Shown here: positions 53,469 to 61,835 of the stretch, one piece after another | Position numbering within the stretch: position 1 is the stretch's first letter | Layout of the letters: the number at the start of each line of letters is the position of its first letter | Assembly: GCF_041431415.1 (NCBI RefSeq) | Contig: NZ_CP107845.1 | Coordinates: 7,812,001 to 7,876,000 of the forward strand | Direction of reading: 5' to 3' | Source: Streptomyces sp. NBC_00513 | GTDB taxonomy: Bacteria; Actinomycetota; Actinomycetes; Streptomycetales; Streptomycetaceae | DNA: 64,000 nt | The notes under the pieces: model-generated | Databases searched by the model: none | What the model was told of the DNA's origin: nothing | What the model saw: only the letters and a program-made list of their open reading frames with translations | Position numbers and translations under genes: made by a program

Positions 53469-53840
53469 ATGGTCATGGGCTGCATGTCGGAGCGGCACGA
53501 TCAACACGACGTGTACGCGGCGCAATGCCCGTGCCGCGAGGTGCTCGACCTTTTGGCCAACAAGTGGTCCGCACTGGCCATCGGAGCCATGGGAGGCGGG
53601 CCGCAGCGCTTCGGCGCACTGCTGCGCCGTCTTCAAGGCGTCAGTCCGAAGGTCCTGACCAGCACGCTGCGGCGTCTGGAGGAGAAGGGGTTCGTCGACC
53701 GGACCGTGTACCCGGCGGTGCCTCCGCACGTCGAGTATGAGCTCACGGCGCTCGGCCACAGCGTGGCGGAACCCTTGGGGCAGCTGCGGGACTGGGTCGA
53801 GAAGCATCTCGACGAGATCCAGGGCCTACAGACTGCCTAG
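53469..53840 (+). CDS. HxlR-family transcriptional regulator
   Basis: A 123-residue winged-helix regulator: CPCREVLDLLANKWSALAIG (N-terminal helix with the sensor Cys at CPC), GGPQRFGALLRRLQGVSPKV (turn-helix), TSTLRRLEEKGFVDRTVYPA and VPPHVEYELTALGHSVAEPL (wing and dimer helix). HxlR proteins often sense quinones or aldehydes via the N-terminal cysteine. Of three possible ATG starts, 53469 has GGAG at 8 nt. A longer form from 53424 cannot be excluded. Divergent from the DJ-1 remnant. Confidence 0.88.
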   Translation: MVMGCMSERHDQHDVYAAQCPCREVLDLLANKWSALAIGAMGGGPQRFGALLRRLQGVSPKVLTSTLRRLEEKGFVDRTVYPAVPPHVEYELTALGHSVAEPLGQLRDWVEKHLDEIQGLQTA

Positions 53841-54813
53841 CAGGACAGAGTTTGCTGATTCTGGCTCCGGTTGCACGGCGTACGCGCCCTGTCCGCCGGC
53901 ATCGGCCGAGGAGGACGCGGAACACCTGCGCATGGTCGCGTGGATGGTCAGCTCCAGCGGCGACGCGTTCGAGGCCATCAAGGCCCGGACTGAGGAGGCG
54001 GCGGACTCGGCGGGGAGCCCACGCGCCGAGCTGACCGCCGGGCCTGCCTCGGGCCGTGAGCCGGCGGCAGGACATCGTGCAGTACTACACGGTGGAGCCT
54101 CCTTCCGCGACCGGTTCCAGCCGGGCCGGCGTGGGGAGACGGGACGCCATGCGGCTCGCCGGGACGCAGGTCCCGGCCCCTCAGATACCGCCCCGGCAAC
54201 CCCGCCGTCGGCCGCCCCCGCCCCTGCCGTCACCGGCCGGCCGTCTTCCGGCCGGCCTGGCCGCGCTACTGGACCAGCACTCCGAAGGCCAGGCACCCAC
54301 CATCATGGTGGCCACCGCCGCCCGCGACGGCTGTTCCATCGCCCACGCCCACACGTCCCCGTACACCGCACCCTCCGTATCCGAATCCACCACAGCTCAC
54401 CCGGAGAACGACAGGCCCAGACATCCGGAAGCCCCTGCAAGCCGCAGCTGCTCGGGAGGTTCGACGCCGGCAGAAGGCACTGCAATCTCACTCTTGGTCG
54501 GCGCGGCGGGGGAGCCGTTTGTCGGGGTCCTGCGGGGGCGATGTCGGTGGCCGGGTCGATCGGGCGTCAAGTGGGTGTACGGACGCCCTGGTTCTGACAG
54601 ACTTCAACATTCTTGCTCGGATGGACAGAGGGGCCACTGCCCCATCATTGCCCCGAGCTGGTCCCTGCGGTCAGGAACTGAGCGGGCTGTGTTCGAGCTC
54701 GTGACACAGAGGCCTGGACATGACCAACCGCGAGCCGATGGGACTGCCCCGCCACGTACGACGCATACGAAGGGCCCCTCCGTCACCGTCGCCATGGCCG
54801 TCGCCGCCGCGCC
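53841..54813. other. Nearly 1 kb without a recognised gene
   Basis: A plus-strand piece near 53905-54050 (EDAEHLRMVAWMVSSSGDAF, EAIKARTEEAAD) looks coding but has no start and no recognised family. The remainder gives only shadow frames on both strands. A clear terminator for the minus-strand ABC operon ending at 54814 was not found. Confidence 0.45.
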
Positions 54814-55569
54814 TCAGACGTCCTTGCGGAGAAACGCCGCGCTCGCGACAGCCACCGCGGTCGCTGCCCACAGCAGCAGCACCAGGCCGCCGGTCGAGGG
54901 CGAAAGGTCCCCCGCCTCCTGGTGGACCTGCATGAGGCGAAGTCCGGCCCGATCCGGCATGAAGCGTGCCAGCGGACGGAGCCGGCTGGACGCGGCCGGC
55001 ATGCTCGACACCACGAGGAAGAAAGGCAGGAGGAGTCCGAGTGCGGCGACGGGACGGCGGAGGAGGAAGGCCACCGCCGCCGCGCAGACGGTGATCAGCG
55101 CCGTGTATACCCCCGCCCCCGCGACCGTACGGACCAGGACGGACACCGGCACGGCGCCCAGTTCGGCGTCCAGGGCCCAGGATCCCACCAGGAGCGACAG
55201 CACACCGGTGACCGCACCCCACACGAGGCCTATGGCGGCCAGCAGCGCGAACTTAGCTGTGAGGAAGGCGACGCGGCGCGGTACCGCCGCCAGAGAGGCG
55301 CGGATCATCCCCGTGGCGAACTCGGAGCCGACCGCGAGGACCGCGAGCACGACGAGGCCGAGCTGCCCCAACTGCATGCCCGCGAGACTCAGGCCGACGG
55401 GGTCGAAGGCGGCGCGATCGACCGGGGCGGACCGCCGGAACTCGGGGCCTATCAGGAGACAGAAAGCGAGCCCCGTCGCCACGGTGACGAGGGTTGCGGC
55501 GGCGAGCAGGAGGGGGGTGGACCGCAAGGAGCGGATTTTGATCCACTCCGCGGCGGCGGCGTCATACAC
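54814..55569 (-). CDS. ABC-2-type permease of the bacteriocin-like operon
   Basis: A 251-residue integral membrane protein with six hydrophobic segments and the ABC-2 start (EWIKIRSLRSTPLLLAAATL; GSEFATGMIRASLAAVPRR). Such permeases pair with a CcmA-type ATPase and often give self-resistance against a peptide by removing it from the membrane. The GTG start overlaps the end of the ATPase gene by 8 nt. Last gene of the operon. Probably the immunity/export pair with the ATPase directly upstream. Confidence 0.85.
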   Translation of the reverse strand: MYDAAAAEWIKIRSLRSTPLLLAAATLVTVATGLAFCLLIGPEFRRSAPVDRAAFDPVGLSLAGMQLGQLGLVVLAVLAVGSEFATGMIRASLAAVPRRVAFLTAKFALLAAIGLVWGAVTGVLSLLVGSWALDAELGAVPVSVLVRTVAGAGVYTALITVCAAAVAFLLRRPVAALGLLLPFFLVVSSMPAASSRLRPLARFMPDRAGLRLMQVHQEAGDLSPSTGGLVLLLWAATAVAVASAAFLRKDV

Positions 55570-56533
55570 GGTAGGGGTTCCTTCGCGTTCCGGAGGCCGG
55601 AGCGGGGTCGGACGCCCGGTGCTCCCCCACCTCGTCGGTGAGCCGCAGATACACGTCCTCCAAGGCGGGGCGCTCGGGTGTCAGTTCGTGGATCGGGCAG
55701 CCGCTCGCCGCGGCCAGGTCGCCGATCCGCGCGCACGACAGACCAGTGACCGTGGCCTCGGTGACGGAGGTGGGCCGGGAGCCGCCCGGCCGCGTCAGGC
55801 GGCTGACTCTCGCACCTGCGGCGTGCAAGAGCCCGCTCAGTTCCTCGAGGCGGGGCGAGCTCAGCCGGACGGACGGTCGGGCCGCCTTGACGAACTGTTC
55901 GAGCGGGCCGTCCGCGAGCACCCTGCCGCGCCCGATCACGAGCACATGATCGGCCACGGCCGCCATCTCCGCCATGAGGTGGCTCGACACGAGTACGGTC
56001 CGCCCCTCGTCGGCGAGCGCGCGTACGAGCGTGCGGAACCAGCGGATTCCTTCCGGGTCGAGACCGTTCACCGGCTCGTCGAGCAGGAGTACCTCCGGGT
56101 CGCCCAGCAGGGCTGCCGCGATTCCGAGACGCTGGCGCATCCCCAGGGAGAATCCGCGGACGGGGCGGCGGGCGGCGTCTGCCAGCCCTACCAGGTCCAG
56201 CACCGCCGCCACCCGGTCGCGGGGGATGCGGTGGGTGCGGGCGAGCCAGGTCAGATGGGCTCTCGGGGTCAGCGCCGGGTGCACGGCCGAGGCGTCCAGC
56301 AGGGTTCCCACGGCGCGTAGTGGCGCCGGGAGTTCGCGGTAGGGCACGCCGAGGACGGTGGCCCTGCCCGCGTCCGGGGTTCCCATCCCCGTGATCATGC
56401 GGAGGGTGGTGGACTTGCCCGCACCGTTCGGGCCGAGGAAGGCGGTGACTCGTCCGGGGGCGACGTGGAACGCCATGCCGTCCAGAACGCGCTTCCCGTC
56501 GTACGTCTTGACCAGGTCCTGTACGTCGATCAC
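55562..56533 (-). CDS. ABC transporter ATPase (CcmA/BcrA-like)
   Basis: A 323-residue cytoplasmic ATPase: Walker A GPNGAGKST, signature FSLGMRQRLGIAAALLGDPE, Walker B VLLLDEPVNGLDPEG, switch His in VLVSSHLMAEM. The C-terminal 90 residues are the extra domain common in bacitracin/lantibiotic-type exporters. GTG start at 56533, overlapping the preceding stop (GTGA). Would energise the small permease at 54814-55569. Confidence 0.88.
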   Translation of the reverse strand: MIDVQDLVKTYDGKRVLDGMAFHVAPGRVTAFLGPNGAGKSTTLRMITGMGTPDAGRATVLGVPYRELPAPLRAVGTLLDASAVHPALTPRAHLTWLARTHRIPRDRVAAVLDLVGLADAARRPVRGFSLGMRQRLGIAAALLGDPEVLLLDEPVNGLDPEGIRWFRTLVRALADEGRTVLVSSHLMAEMAAVADHVLVIGRGRVLADGPLEQFVKAARPSVRLSSPRLEELSGLLHAAGARVSRLTRPGGSRPTSVTEATVTGLSCARIGDLAAASGCPIHELTPERPALEDVYLRLTDEVGEHRASDPAPASGTRRNPYRV

Positions 56534-57183
56534 CGGGCGGTCCCGCCCGACAGGTCGATCACTCGGTCGATCAGGCCGTCGTGCGGGGCCGTGTGGGTGA
56601 CGTACACGATCGTCGCACCGTCGCCCTTTCTGCGGAGCAGATCCTCGTGCACCACGGACGCGGCCGCCTCGTCGAGCCCGTTGAACGGTTCGTCGAGCAG
56701 GAGCAGTCGGGGGTCGTGGGCGGTGGCGCAGACGTATCCCGTCTTCTTTCGCTGCCCGAGCGACAGGTCCCCGATCAGTACGTGCCGGCGGTCCGCGCCG
56801 ATGCCGAGTGCGGCGAGCCTGTCCGTGAGTGAACCGGTCCGCACCCCCCACACCCCGCCGACCAGTGCGGCCTGCTCCCGAACCGTGAGGTGGTCGTAGA
56901 GCGGGGGCGGTTCCTGGAGGAAGCCTCGCTGGGCGCGGACCCCGCGGTGGTCGGGCGCACGGCCCCACACCTTGACCGTGCCGGACGAAGGGGGCGTCAG
57001 GCCCGCCAGCACGTTCAGCAGAGTGCTCTTGCCGCAGCCGTTCGGGCCGGCCAGGCGGACCGCCTCCCCGCGCTCCAACCTCACGGTCACTCCCCGCAGT
57101 ACAGCAGTGCCGCCCCGCCGGACCGCCAGGTCGGTGATCTCCACCGCCGCCTCGTCGTCGGCCGTTCGCGTTCCGCTGTTCAT
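56530..57183 (-). CDS. ABC transporter ATPase (single domain)
   Basis: A 217-residue ATPase: Walker A GPNGCGKSTLLNVL, a Q-loop (RGFLQEPPPLYDHLT), a signature of form LSLGQRKKTGYV, Walker B LLLLDEPFNGLDEA and switch His in VYVTHTAPHDG. The signature has Lys-Lys where Arg/Gln is usual. The ATG at 57183 overlaps the stop of the large permease (ATGA), which is its likely partner. Two ATPases in one short operon suggest one complex for export/maturation and one for immunity. Confidence 0.86.
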   Translation of the reverse strand: MNSGTRTADDEAAVEITDLAVRRGGTAVLRGVTVRLERGEAVRLAGPNGCGKSTLLNVLAGLTPPSSGTVKVWGRAPDHRGVRAQRGFLQEPPPLYDHLTVREQAALVGGVWGVRTGSLTDRLAALGIGADRRHVLIGDLSLGQRKKTGYVCATAHDPRLLLLDEPFNGLDEAAASVVHEDLLRRKGDGATIVYVTHTAPHDGLIDRVIDLSGGTAR

Positions 57184-58946
57184 GTCCCGCCTTCCTTCCC
57201 CTGGGAGGGTGTGCGTTCGGACGGCGGCGCCGTCGCGATGTTCCGGCCGGCCACCCGGAGGGCACCGGCCCAGGTGGTCGTGAGGACGGCAATGAGCAGC
57301 ACCAGGTCGAGGATCCGAGTCGCCCCGCCGTCGGTCAGTTGTCCGTTCAGATGCAGTCCCGCGGTGAGGGGCACGAGGATGATCGCGGCGACGACGCCCT
57401 CGACGACGTCGGCCGTCGGGGAACGGGTGACGCGCGCCCCGGCGAAGGTCTCGGCTCCGGGGACCAGATACCAGGTCACGACGGAAGCGGTGCCGGCCAC
57501 TGCGGCGACCGAGAGCAACAACATGACGACCACCGGCCATTGCGCTCCCCGTACCCCGCACAACGCCGCCGCTCCGAGGCAGAACGGCGCGATCGACGCG
57601 AACACGGCCAGCGCGGACGTCGCGGCCTTGGCCACGGGCCAGGCCCCGGTCGGTCCGGGCGACTGACGCAGTGCGTCCCAGCAGCCGCCGTCCGCTTCGA
57701 TCCCGGCCACCTGCACCGCCTTGTCGGTGGCGATGAGCGCGGCCGCCGCGAACAGACCGGCCAGGGTCGGAGTGGTCAGCTGCCAAGGCGAGGTGTCCAG
57801 CCGCGCCGCTGCTCCCATGCACGCGGCACCGAGCAGGATACTCAGGCGCTGCAGTCGGGCCGCACCCCCCGTGACGGCCGGATCGGCGCGCCGCAGGCGC
57901 AACCAGGTCACACCGAGGACGACCCTCAGGGCGTGACGGCGTGCGGAATGACCCACACGCGCCTCGAAGGCGTGGGCCGTGTCCCCGCGCGATCCCGGGG
58001 CCCGGGCCGGACCGTGCGCGTCGTGGTCGTCGCGCCGTTCTGTGAAGCGCATTCGTACGCACGTCAGCAGCGCCGCGGTGACGGCCACCGCCGCGTATCC
58101 GGCGACCGCCCACCACAGCCGTTCGGGAACGTGTAACCAGGTCCAGAGCGGGGGACGGCCGTCGGCGACGGCCCGGCCCAGCCGGTTCACGAGGCGAGCC
58201 TCGACCGACTGCTCCGTGCCACCCAGGGCCTCGACAAACGGCGCGGCGAGCACGCCGACGAGCCAGCCGCCCGCCGCGGCGAGTACGGTCCGTGGCAGGT
58301 GTGCGACCCTGACGACGCGCACCACGAACATGCTGACCAGCAGGATCCGTAGGCCGGCGGCGCAGGTGGCCACACCGCACAGGTGCACCAAGGCGATGGG
58401 GAGCAGCGTCCGCCCGGCCGGTGTCGCCGCGAACCACGGCACCACGACGGCGGCGACCGCGGTGACGACTGTGAGCGCAATGCCGGCCGTGGGCAGGACG
58501 AGACGTGCGGTGACCACCTGCCACCGGCTGACCGGCAGGGTCCGCAGGACCGCTTCGTCCGGGGGCCGCACCAGCGCCCGGCCCGATGACGGCTGTGTGG
58601 TGAGCAGTTGGTACAGCACGTACAGCACTGCGGGTGCCCAGGTCCAGGCCGCGAGGTCGGCACCGGACACCGCGGTGGCCGGTGCGAGGGTGCCGAGGGT
58701 ACGACCGAGGAGGATCAATGATCCCAGCACCGCGGCGGCGCCCACGCACACGACGAGGGTGACAACGCGGTGGCCGCGTCCCTGTCTGGCGGGTCCCGTC
58801 ATCAGGTTGAGGCGTCGGCGTGTGTCGGCCACGCAGAGGGCGGTGACCGCTCTCGGTCGGCGAGGCTGCCCGGTGGCGAGATTCCCGCCATCGCGTCGCC
58901 GATATCCGGTCGGGGGCGTCGTCGTCGGTGTCGGTTCACGCCTCAT
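57180..58946 (-). CDS. Large integral membrane protein, probable permease
   Basis: A 588-residue membrane protein with about 10-12 hydrophobic segments in two groups (about 60-240 and 370-560) and a hydrophilic loop (about 310-345). Its N-terminus to about residue 48 is charged and cytoplasmic. No conserved motif recognised by eye. It resembles the poorly conserved permeases that accompany single-domain ATPases in peptide export. Neighbour genes overlap on both sides, so it is translated as part of the operon. Confidence 0.7.
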   Translation of the reverse strand: MRREPTPTTTPPTGYRRRDGGNLATGQPRRPRAVTALCVADTRRRLNLMTGPARQGRGHRVVTLVVCVGAAAVLGSLILLGRTLGTLAPATAVSGADLAAWTWAPAVLYVLYQLLTTQPSSGRALVRPPDEAVLRTLPVSRWQVVTARLVLPTAGIALTVVTAVAAVVVPWFAATPAGRTLLPIALVHLCGVATCAAGLRILLVSMFVVRVVRVAHLPRTVLAAAGGWLVGVLAAPFVEALGGTEQSVEARLVNRLGRAVADGRPPLWTWLHVPERLWWAVAGYAAVAVTAALLTCVRMRFTERRDDHDAHGPARAPGSRGDTAHAFEARVGHSARRHALRVVLGVTWLRLRRADPAVTGGAARLQRLSILLGAACMGAAARLDTSPWQLTTPTLAGLFAAAALIATDKAVQVAGIEADGGCWDALRQSPGPTGAWPVAKAATSALAVFASIAPFCLGAAALCGVRGAQWPVVVMLLLSVAAVAGTASVVTWYLVPGAETFAGARVTRSPTADVVEGVVAAIILVPLTAGLHLNGQLTDGGATRILDLVLLIAVLTTTWAGALRVAGRNIATAPPSERTPSQGKEGGT

Positions 58947-59478
58947 CGGCCGACGATCCTGCGGCGGGCCGAGTTCGGCGGTCGGAGGCGAGCCGCACGG
59001 CGGGGCTGAGCACGGCCGCAGGTATGACGAGTACGAGGAAGACGGCTGCGACCGCGTGCAGTCCGGGCGCTGCCGGCAGCCGGAGCGCGAGGAATCCGAG
59101 CGGTGCCCACCAGACGAGCCCGCCGACGATGACCACCAGCCCGCCCATCCGGGCGAGGGTGACCAGCAGTCCGATGACGATCAGGACGATGCCGCTGATC
59201 AGCCAGACAACGCCGAGCAACTCCAGGATGTCCATGACGTTGCCCGCGTCGCCGGTGAGGTCGTCCGAGGTTTCGATCGCCCGGCGCGAGGCCCCGAGCG
59301 TGGCGCGGAACAGCGCGAAGTACACGACCGCGCACAGGCCCGACGCCGTCGCGGCGAGACCGCCGGCGATGCGTACGGCGGGATGGACCAGACCGTCGCT
59401 GACCACGTCCCAGCACCGGAGGGCGAAGGCGATGAGTTTGCGGTTGCCCACGAGACTGAACAGAAGGCGGTGTATCAC
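58936..59478 (-). CDS. Membrane protein of the bacteriocin-like operon
   Basis: A 180-residue protein with four hydrophobic segments (near 33-55, 85-105, 106-130 and 135-155) and a short charged C-terminus (SDRRTRPAAG). Start GTG 59478 has GGAG about 6 nt upstream. It overlaps the large permease start by 11 nt. I do not recognise the family. In circular-bacteriocin loci similarly sized multi-spanning proteins of unknown role are normal. Confidence 0.65.
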   Translation of the reverse strand: MIHRLLFSLVGNRKLIAFALRCWDVVSDGLVHPAVRIAGGLAATASGLCAVVYFALFRATLGASRRAIETSDDLTGDAGNVMDILELLGVVWLISGIVLIVIGLLVTLARMGGLVVIVGGLVWWAPLGFLALRLPAAPGLHAVAAVFLVLVIPAAVLSPAVRLASDRRTRPAAGSSADEA

Positions 59479-59552
59479 GGTTCTCCGGAGCGGGTGCGGG
59501 AGCAGCCGATGGGCGATCGGCGTTGCTGATCGGGTGGGCGAGCGCCTGTCGG

Positions 59553-60206
59553 TCAAGCGCCGGGAAGCAACAGCAGCGTCCCGGTGTAGAGGGCGGTGAG
59601 CGCCGCGGCCACCCCGACCGCACGCGGCCGGGGTGTGCCCACGGCGCGCCCCGCCACGAACAAGGCGGCCGCGAGTAGGCAGGTCCAGACGTCGAGACGG
59701 GTCAGCGCGGGTACTGCGTCGGCCGCGTCGCCCCAGCCGAGCATGGGTGTGCCGAGGGCCGTGGCGAGCAGTTTGGAGAAGACGAAGCCCAGCCAGGCAA
59801 GGGAGAAGGCCCGGCGTGCGCGGGTGAAGTCGCGGCCGGCAGGAGGCGCTGCCCATCGCATCGTCACCGCCCCCGCCACCCCGAAGACGGCCGCGAGCAC
59901 GCCGACCGTGGCCAGGTTGGCGAGCAGCGCCGTGGTCCAGCCGATGGCGGCGCCTATGTCGAGGGCGCCGTCGGACGCGTCGGGGATCCGTACGGCTATC
60001 TCGTCGCGGATTCTGTCTTGCAGGGGCAAGAACGCCACTGCCGTGCAGAGTAGGACGGCGAGTACGGCCAAGGCGTGTCCGCGCTTGCTGTCGACCAACC
60101 CTGCCGTCAGCCGTGTACGAAGCCGTGGTGCCGGCGCGTCCGGGGGAGCGGAAGTGGGGGCTCCGCCGCTCCGATAGGCCGGTAGGCCGGTCACGTGCTC
60201 ACCCAT
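59553..60206 (-). CDS. Membrane protein of the bacteriocin-like operon
   Basis: A 217-residue protein with a 35-residue soluble N-terminus and five hydrophobic segments (HALAVLAVLLCTAVAFLPL, then LLANLATVGVLAAVFGVAGA, AFSLAWLGFVFSKLLATALG and two near the C-terminus). The pattern recalls Yip1/YIF-like membrane proteins, but this is weak. Its ATG lies 16 nt inside the end of the SpoIIM-like gene. Unknown role. Confidence 0.65.
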   Translation of the reverse strand: MGEHVTGLPAYRSGGAPTSAPPDAPAPRLRTRLTAGLVDSKRGHALAVLAVLLCTAVAFLPLQDRIRDEIAVRIPDASDGALDIGAAIGWTTALLANLATVGVLAAVFGVAGAVTMRWAAPPAGRDFTRARRAFSLAWLGFVFSKLLATALGTPMLGWGDAADAVPALTRLDVWTCLLAAALFVAGRAVGTPRPRAVGVAAALTALYTGTLLLLPGA

Positions 60207-60727
60207 GTCTCAACTCCAGCTGCTGGTAGAAGTCCTGCCACGGACACGGCCCACAACCGGCAGGCGTCGACGCTCTGGGCCCACCCCGCCGGCCGGCGGG
60301 GATGCTCCAGCAGGTTGGAGCGCGCCCACCCCACGATAGGCACCAGCCCCGCTGCTGTGGACAGGGCGAGCGACGCCAACTCCAGTGGCATGTGGGGAAG
60401 GAGGTGCCGGATCACTCCGTGCGTGCCCAGAACGGGCGCCGCTTGTCCCCAGCCGTAGCCGGCGAGCGAGCCCGTGATCAGGGCTGCGGGGATCGTGGCC
60501 AGCCCGAAGGTGACGATGCCGAGAAAGAGAGCGGCGGAGACGCCGACGTTGCGCATGAGGATGTCGGAGAAGAGCGTCCAGCCGGGTTCCGGGCGGTCTC
60601 TGGTCATATCGGCGGGAACGGCCGGTGCGTTCCACCATCCGAAGGCGAAGGCACCGAACCAGAGCAACGCCCCGCAGGCAATACTCGCCTGCTGCCTGAG
60701 CAGCAGTGAGGCTTTTCGCTCCCCCAT
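60191..60727 (-). CDS. SpoIIM/DUF95-family membrane protein
   Basis: A 178-residue protein with the DUF95 layout: an N-terminal membrane helix (ASIACGALLWFGAFAFGWWN), an outer segment, SDILMRNVGVSAALFLGIVT and FGLATIPAALITGSLAGYGW (helices 2 and 3, with the conserved Asn of the RN motif), then LPHMPLELASLALSTAAGLV (the HxxxE helix). SpoIIM-family proteins are a near-constant part of circular-bacteriocin gene clusters, where they act in maturation or secretion. ATG at 60727. It is the first gene after the precursor, with a 142-nt gap. Confidence 0.8.
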   Translation of the reverse strand: MGERKASLLLRQQASIACGALLWFGAFAFGWWNAPAVPADMTRDRPEPGWTLFSDILMRNVGVSAALFLGIVTFGLATIPAALITGSLAGYGWGQAAPVLGTHGVIRHLLPHMPLELASLALSTAAGLVPIVGWARSNLLEHPRRPAGWAQSVDACRLWAVSVAGLLPAAGVETWVST

Positions 60728-60785
60728 GGTGTCCGTCCGTGGTGCGGTTGTGTGGTGCGGTTCTGTGGTGCGGTTTATGAACACT

Positions 60786-60812
60786 GCCGGGTATCGGCAG
60801 GGCCAACCCGGG
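60786..60812 (-). promoter_or_regulatory. Weak hairpin between precursor and SpoIIM gene
   Basis: CCGGGT (60787-60792) can pair with ACCCGG (60806-60811) around a 13-nt loop, in the gap between the precursor and the operon. Such processing or attenuation hairpins let a precursor be made in excess. Only six base pairs, so tentative. Confidence 0.25.
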
Positions 60813-60869
60813 CCAGGCACCGGTTCCCGCGCAGTTGCGGAAACCGCTGCCTGGTGGGTCCTTCGTACG

Positions 60870-61151
60870 TCAGGCGATGAAAGCCTTGCGACCGCCCTTC
60901 TTGATGGCCTGCTTCGCCGTCCAGATGAGCACGGAGCCGATGGCGAGGCCGCCGGTGACGAGGCCGATGGCCGAGGCGACATCCATGCCGGCCATGATCG
61001 AGGTCCAGGCGGTGGAGGCCGACTCGCTGCTCATCTTGAAGGAACTCTTGAGGAAGAAAGGTGTGGCGACGGCCGCGACCATGAGGGCGCCGAGCACCGT
61101 GACGGAAACGCCGGCCGCGGACAGGGCGCGACGAGCAGTGGAGTGATTCAT
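60870..61151 (-). CDS. Putative circular bacteriocin (AS-48/uberolysin-like) precursor
   Basis: A 93-residue precursor-like protein made almost wholly of hydrophobic helices. Residues 9-35 (ALSAAGVSVTVLGALMVAAV...) could be a leader or first helix; 44-79 form amphipathic/hydrophobic helices (ASTAWTSIMAGMDVASAIGL, VTGGLAIGSVLIWTA). The end is basic then hydrophobic (KQAIKKGGRKAFIA), strikingly like enterocin AS-48 (IKKKGKRAVIAW, from memory). No cysteines, no LPxTG. Cutting after about residue 30 would leave some 63 residues, the usual size of circular bacteriocins, but the cut site is not known. ATG at 61151, AAGGAA about 11 nt upstream. Followed by a SpoIIM protein and ABC genes on the same strand. 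Confidence 0.65.
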   Translation of the reverse strand: MNHSTARRALSAAGVSVTVLGALMVAAVATPFFLKSSFKMSSESASTAWTSIMAGMDVASAIGLVTGGLAIGSVLIWTAKQAIKKGGRKAFIA

Positions 61152-61356
61152 GATGAGGGGATTCCTTCCCACAGAGGGTGGACGTGGCGTCGCACCGCGG
61201 ACCGGGCACCCGGATGACAGCCCCAGGAGGGGCACAGTCGGGAGAGCCGGACGTGAATGGCTGATGTGTGAGGCGAGAACTGCGAGACCCGCCGGACGCC
61301 GCTCCGGTACTCCGGTACGGCGCTCCCTGATTCTGCGATGCCAACGAGGCCTCCGC

Positions 61357-61376
61357 CATTGCCCCTTGGGGCAATG
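61357..61376. promoter_or_regulatory. 9+9 inverted repeat between luxR and the precursor
   Basis: CATTGCCCCTTGGGGCAATG has two perfect 9-nt arms and a TT centre. It lies 18 nt after the luxR stop and about 205 nt upstream of the precursor start. It could be the operator at which the LuxR protein activates the bacteriocin promoter, or the luxR terminator. Its symmetry and size fit both. Confidence 0.55.
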
Positions 61377-61393
61377 CGCGACCTGCCGTGACG

Positions 61394-61684
61394 TCAGGAG
61401 ACGGCAGGATCACCGGCGAGTAGTTCGTGGTGATGGAGCGAGACGAGCGTCGCCTCCACCCTCGACGTGAGATCGAGCTTCCGCGTGATGCTTGTGATGT
61501 GTGCTTTGACCGTCCGCTCGGCTATGCCGAGCCTCCGCGCCAGAAGACGGTTCGATTCCCCGCCCCCGAGGACCCACAGCACATGGCGCTCGCGTGCGGT
61601 GAGCACCTCCAGATCGGCTGCGTCGATCGCGACGGCGGTGGATACGGCGCTCGTCGCTCGCAGTACTACCCTCAACTCAGTCAT
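61394..61684 (-). CDS. Stand-alone LuxR-type DNA-binding regulator
   Basis: A 96-residue protein that is almost only a GerE/LuxR helix-turn-helix: LTARERHVLWVLGGGESNRL, then LARRLGIAERTVKAHITSIT, RKLDLTSRVEATLVSLHHHE. No receiver or ligand domain is present, so activity may be set by its level or by a partner. ATG at 61684 with GAGG 4-5 nt upstream. It lies immediately upstream of the precursor on the same strand and is the obvious candidate for its regulator. Confidence 0.86.
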   Translation of the reverse strand: MTELRVVLRATSAVSTAVAIDAADLEVLTARERHVLWVLGGGESNRLLARRLGIAERTVKAHITSITRKLDLTSRVEATLVSLHHHELLAGDPAVS

Positions 61685-61789
61685 TTCGCCTCTGTGTTCC
61701 CCTCTACACACTTCGGTCCGCCCGGGGCGGCCGGTGACCCGTACCGGGCCACGGCTTTCCTGGTCAGGGAGAGCAGCCCGGCGTGTTGA

Positions 61790-61819
61790 ATACTGTCCTT
61801 TATTGTTGACTCATGTCAA
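61790..61819 (-). promoter_or_regulatory. Candidate luxR promoter
   Basis: On the minus strand TTGACA (complement of 61814-61819), an 18-nt spacer and CAGTAT (complement of 61790-61795) form a -35/-10 pair about 105 nt before the luxR start. An inverted repeat TTGAC-TCAT-GTCAA (61806-61819) covers the -35 box. The IS5 element begins 17 bp beyond it and so did not destroy it. Confidence 0.45.
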
Positions 61820-61835
61820 TGATCGCCGGACTTAC

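Noticed and set aside
54056..56320. A 754-codon plus-strand open frame opposite the ABC genes
   Set aside because: It is antisense to a permease and an ATPase with Walker motifs. Ser/Arg/Thr-rich translation with no ribosome site.
60870..61151. Precursor as a lanthipeptide, lasso peptide or sactipeptide
   Set aside because: It has no cysteines, and no LanM/LanB, lasso cyclase or radical SAM gene is present in the operon. The SpoIIM and ABC set points to a circular bacteriocin instead.
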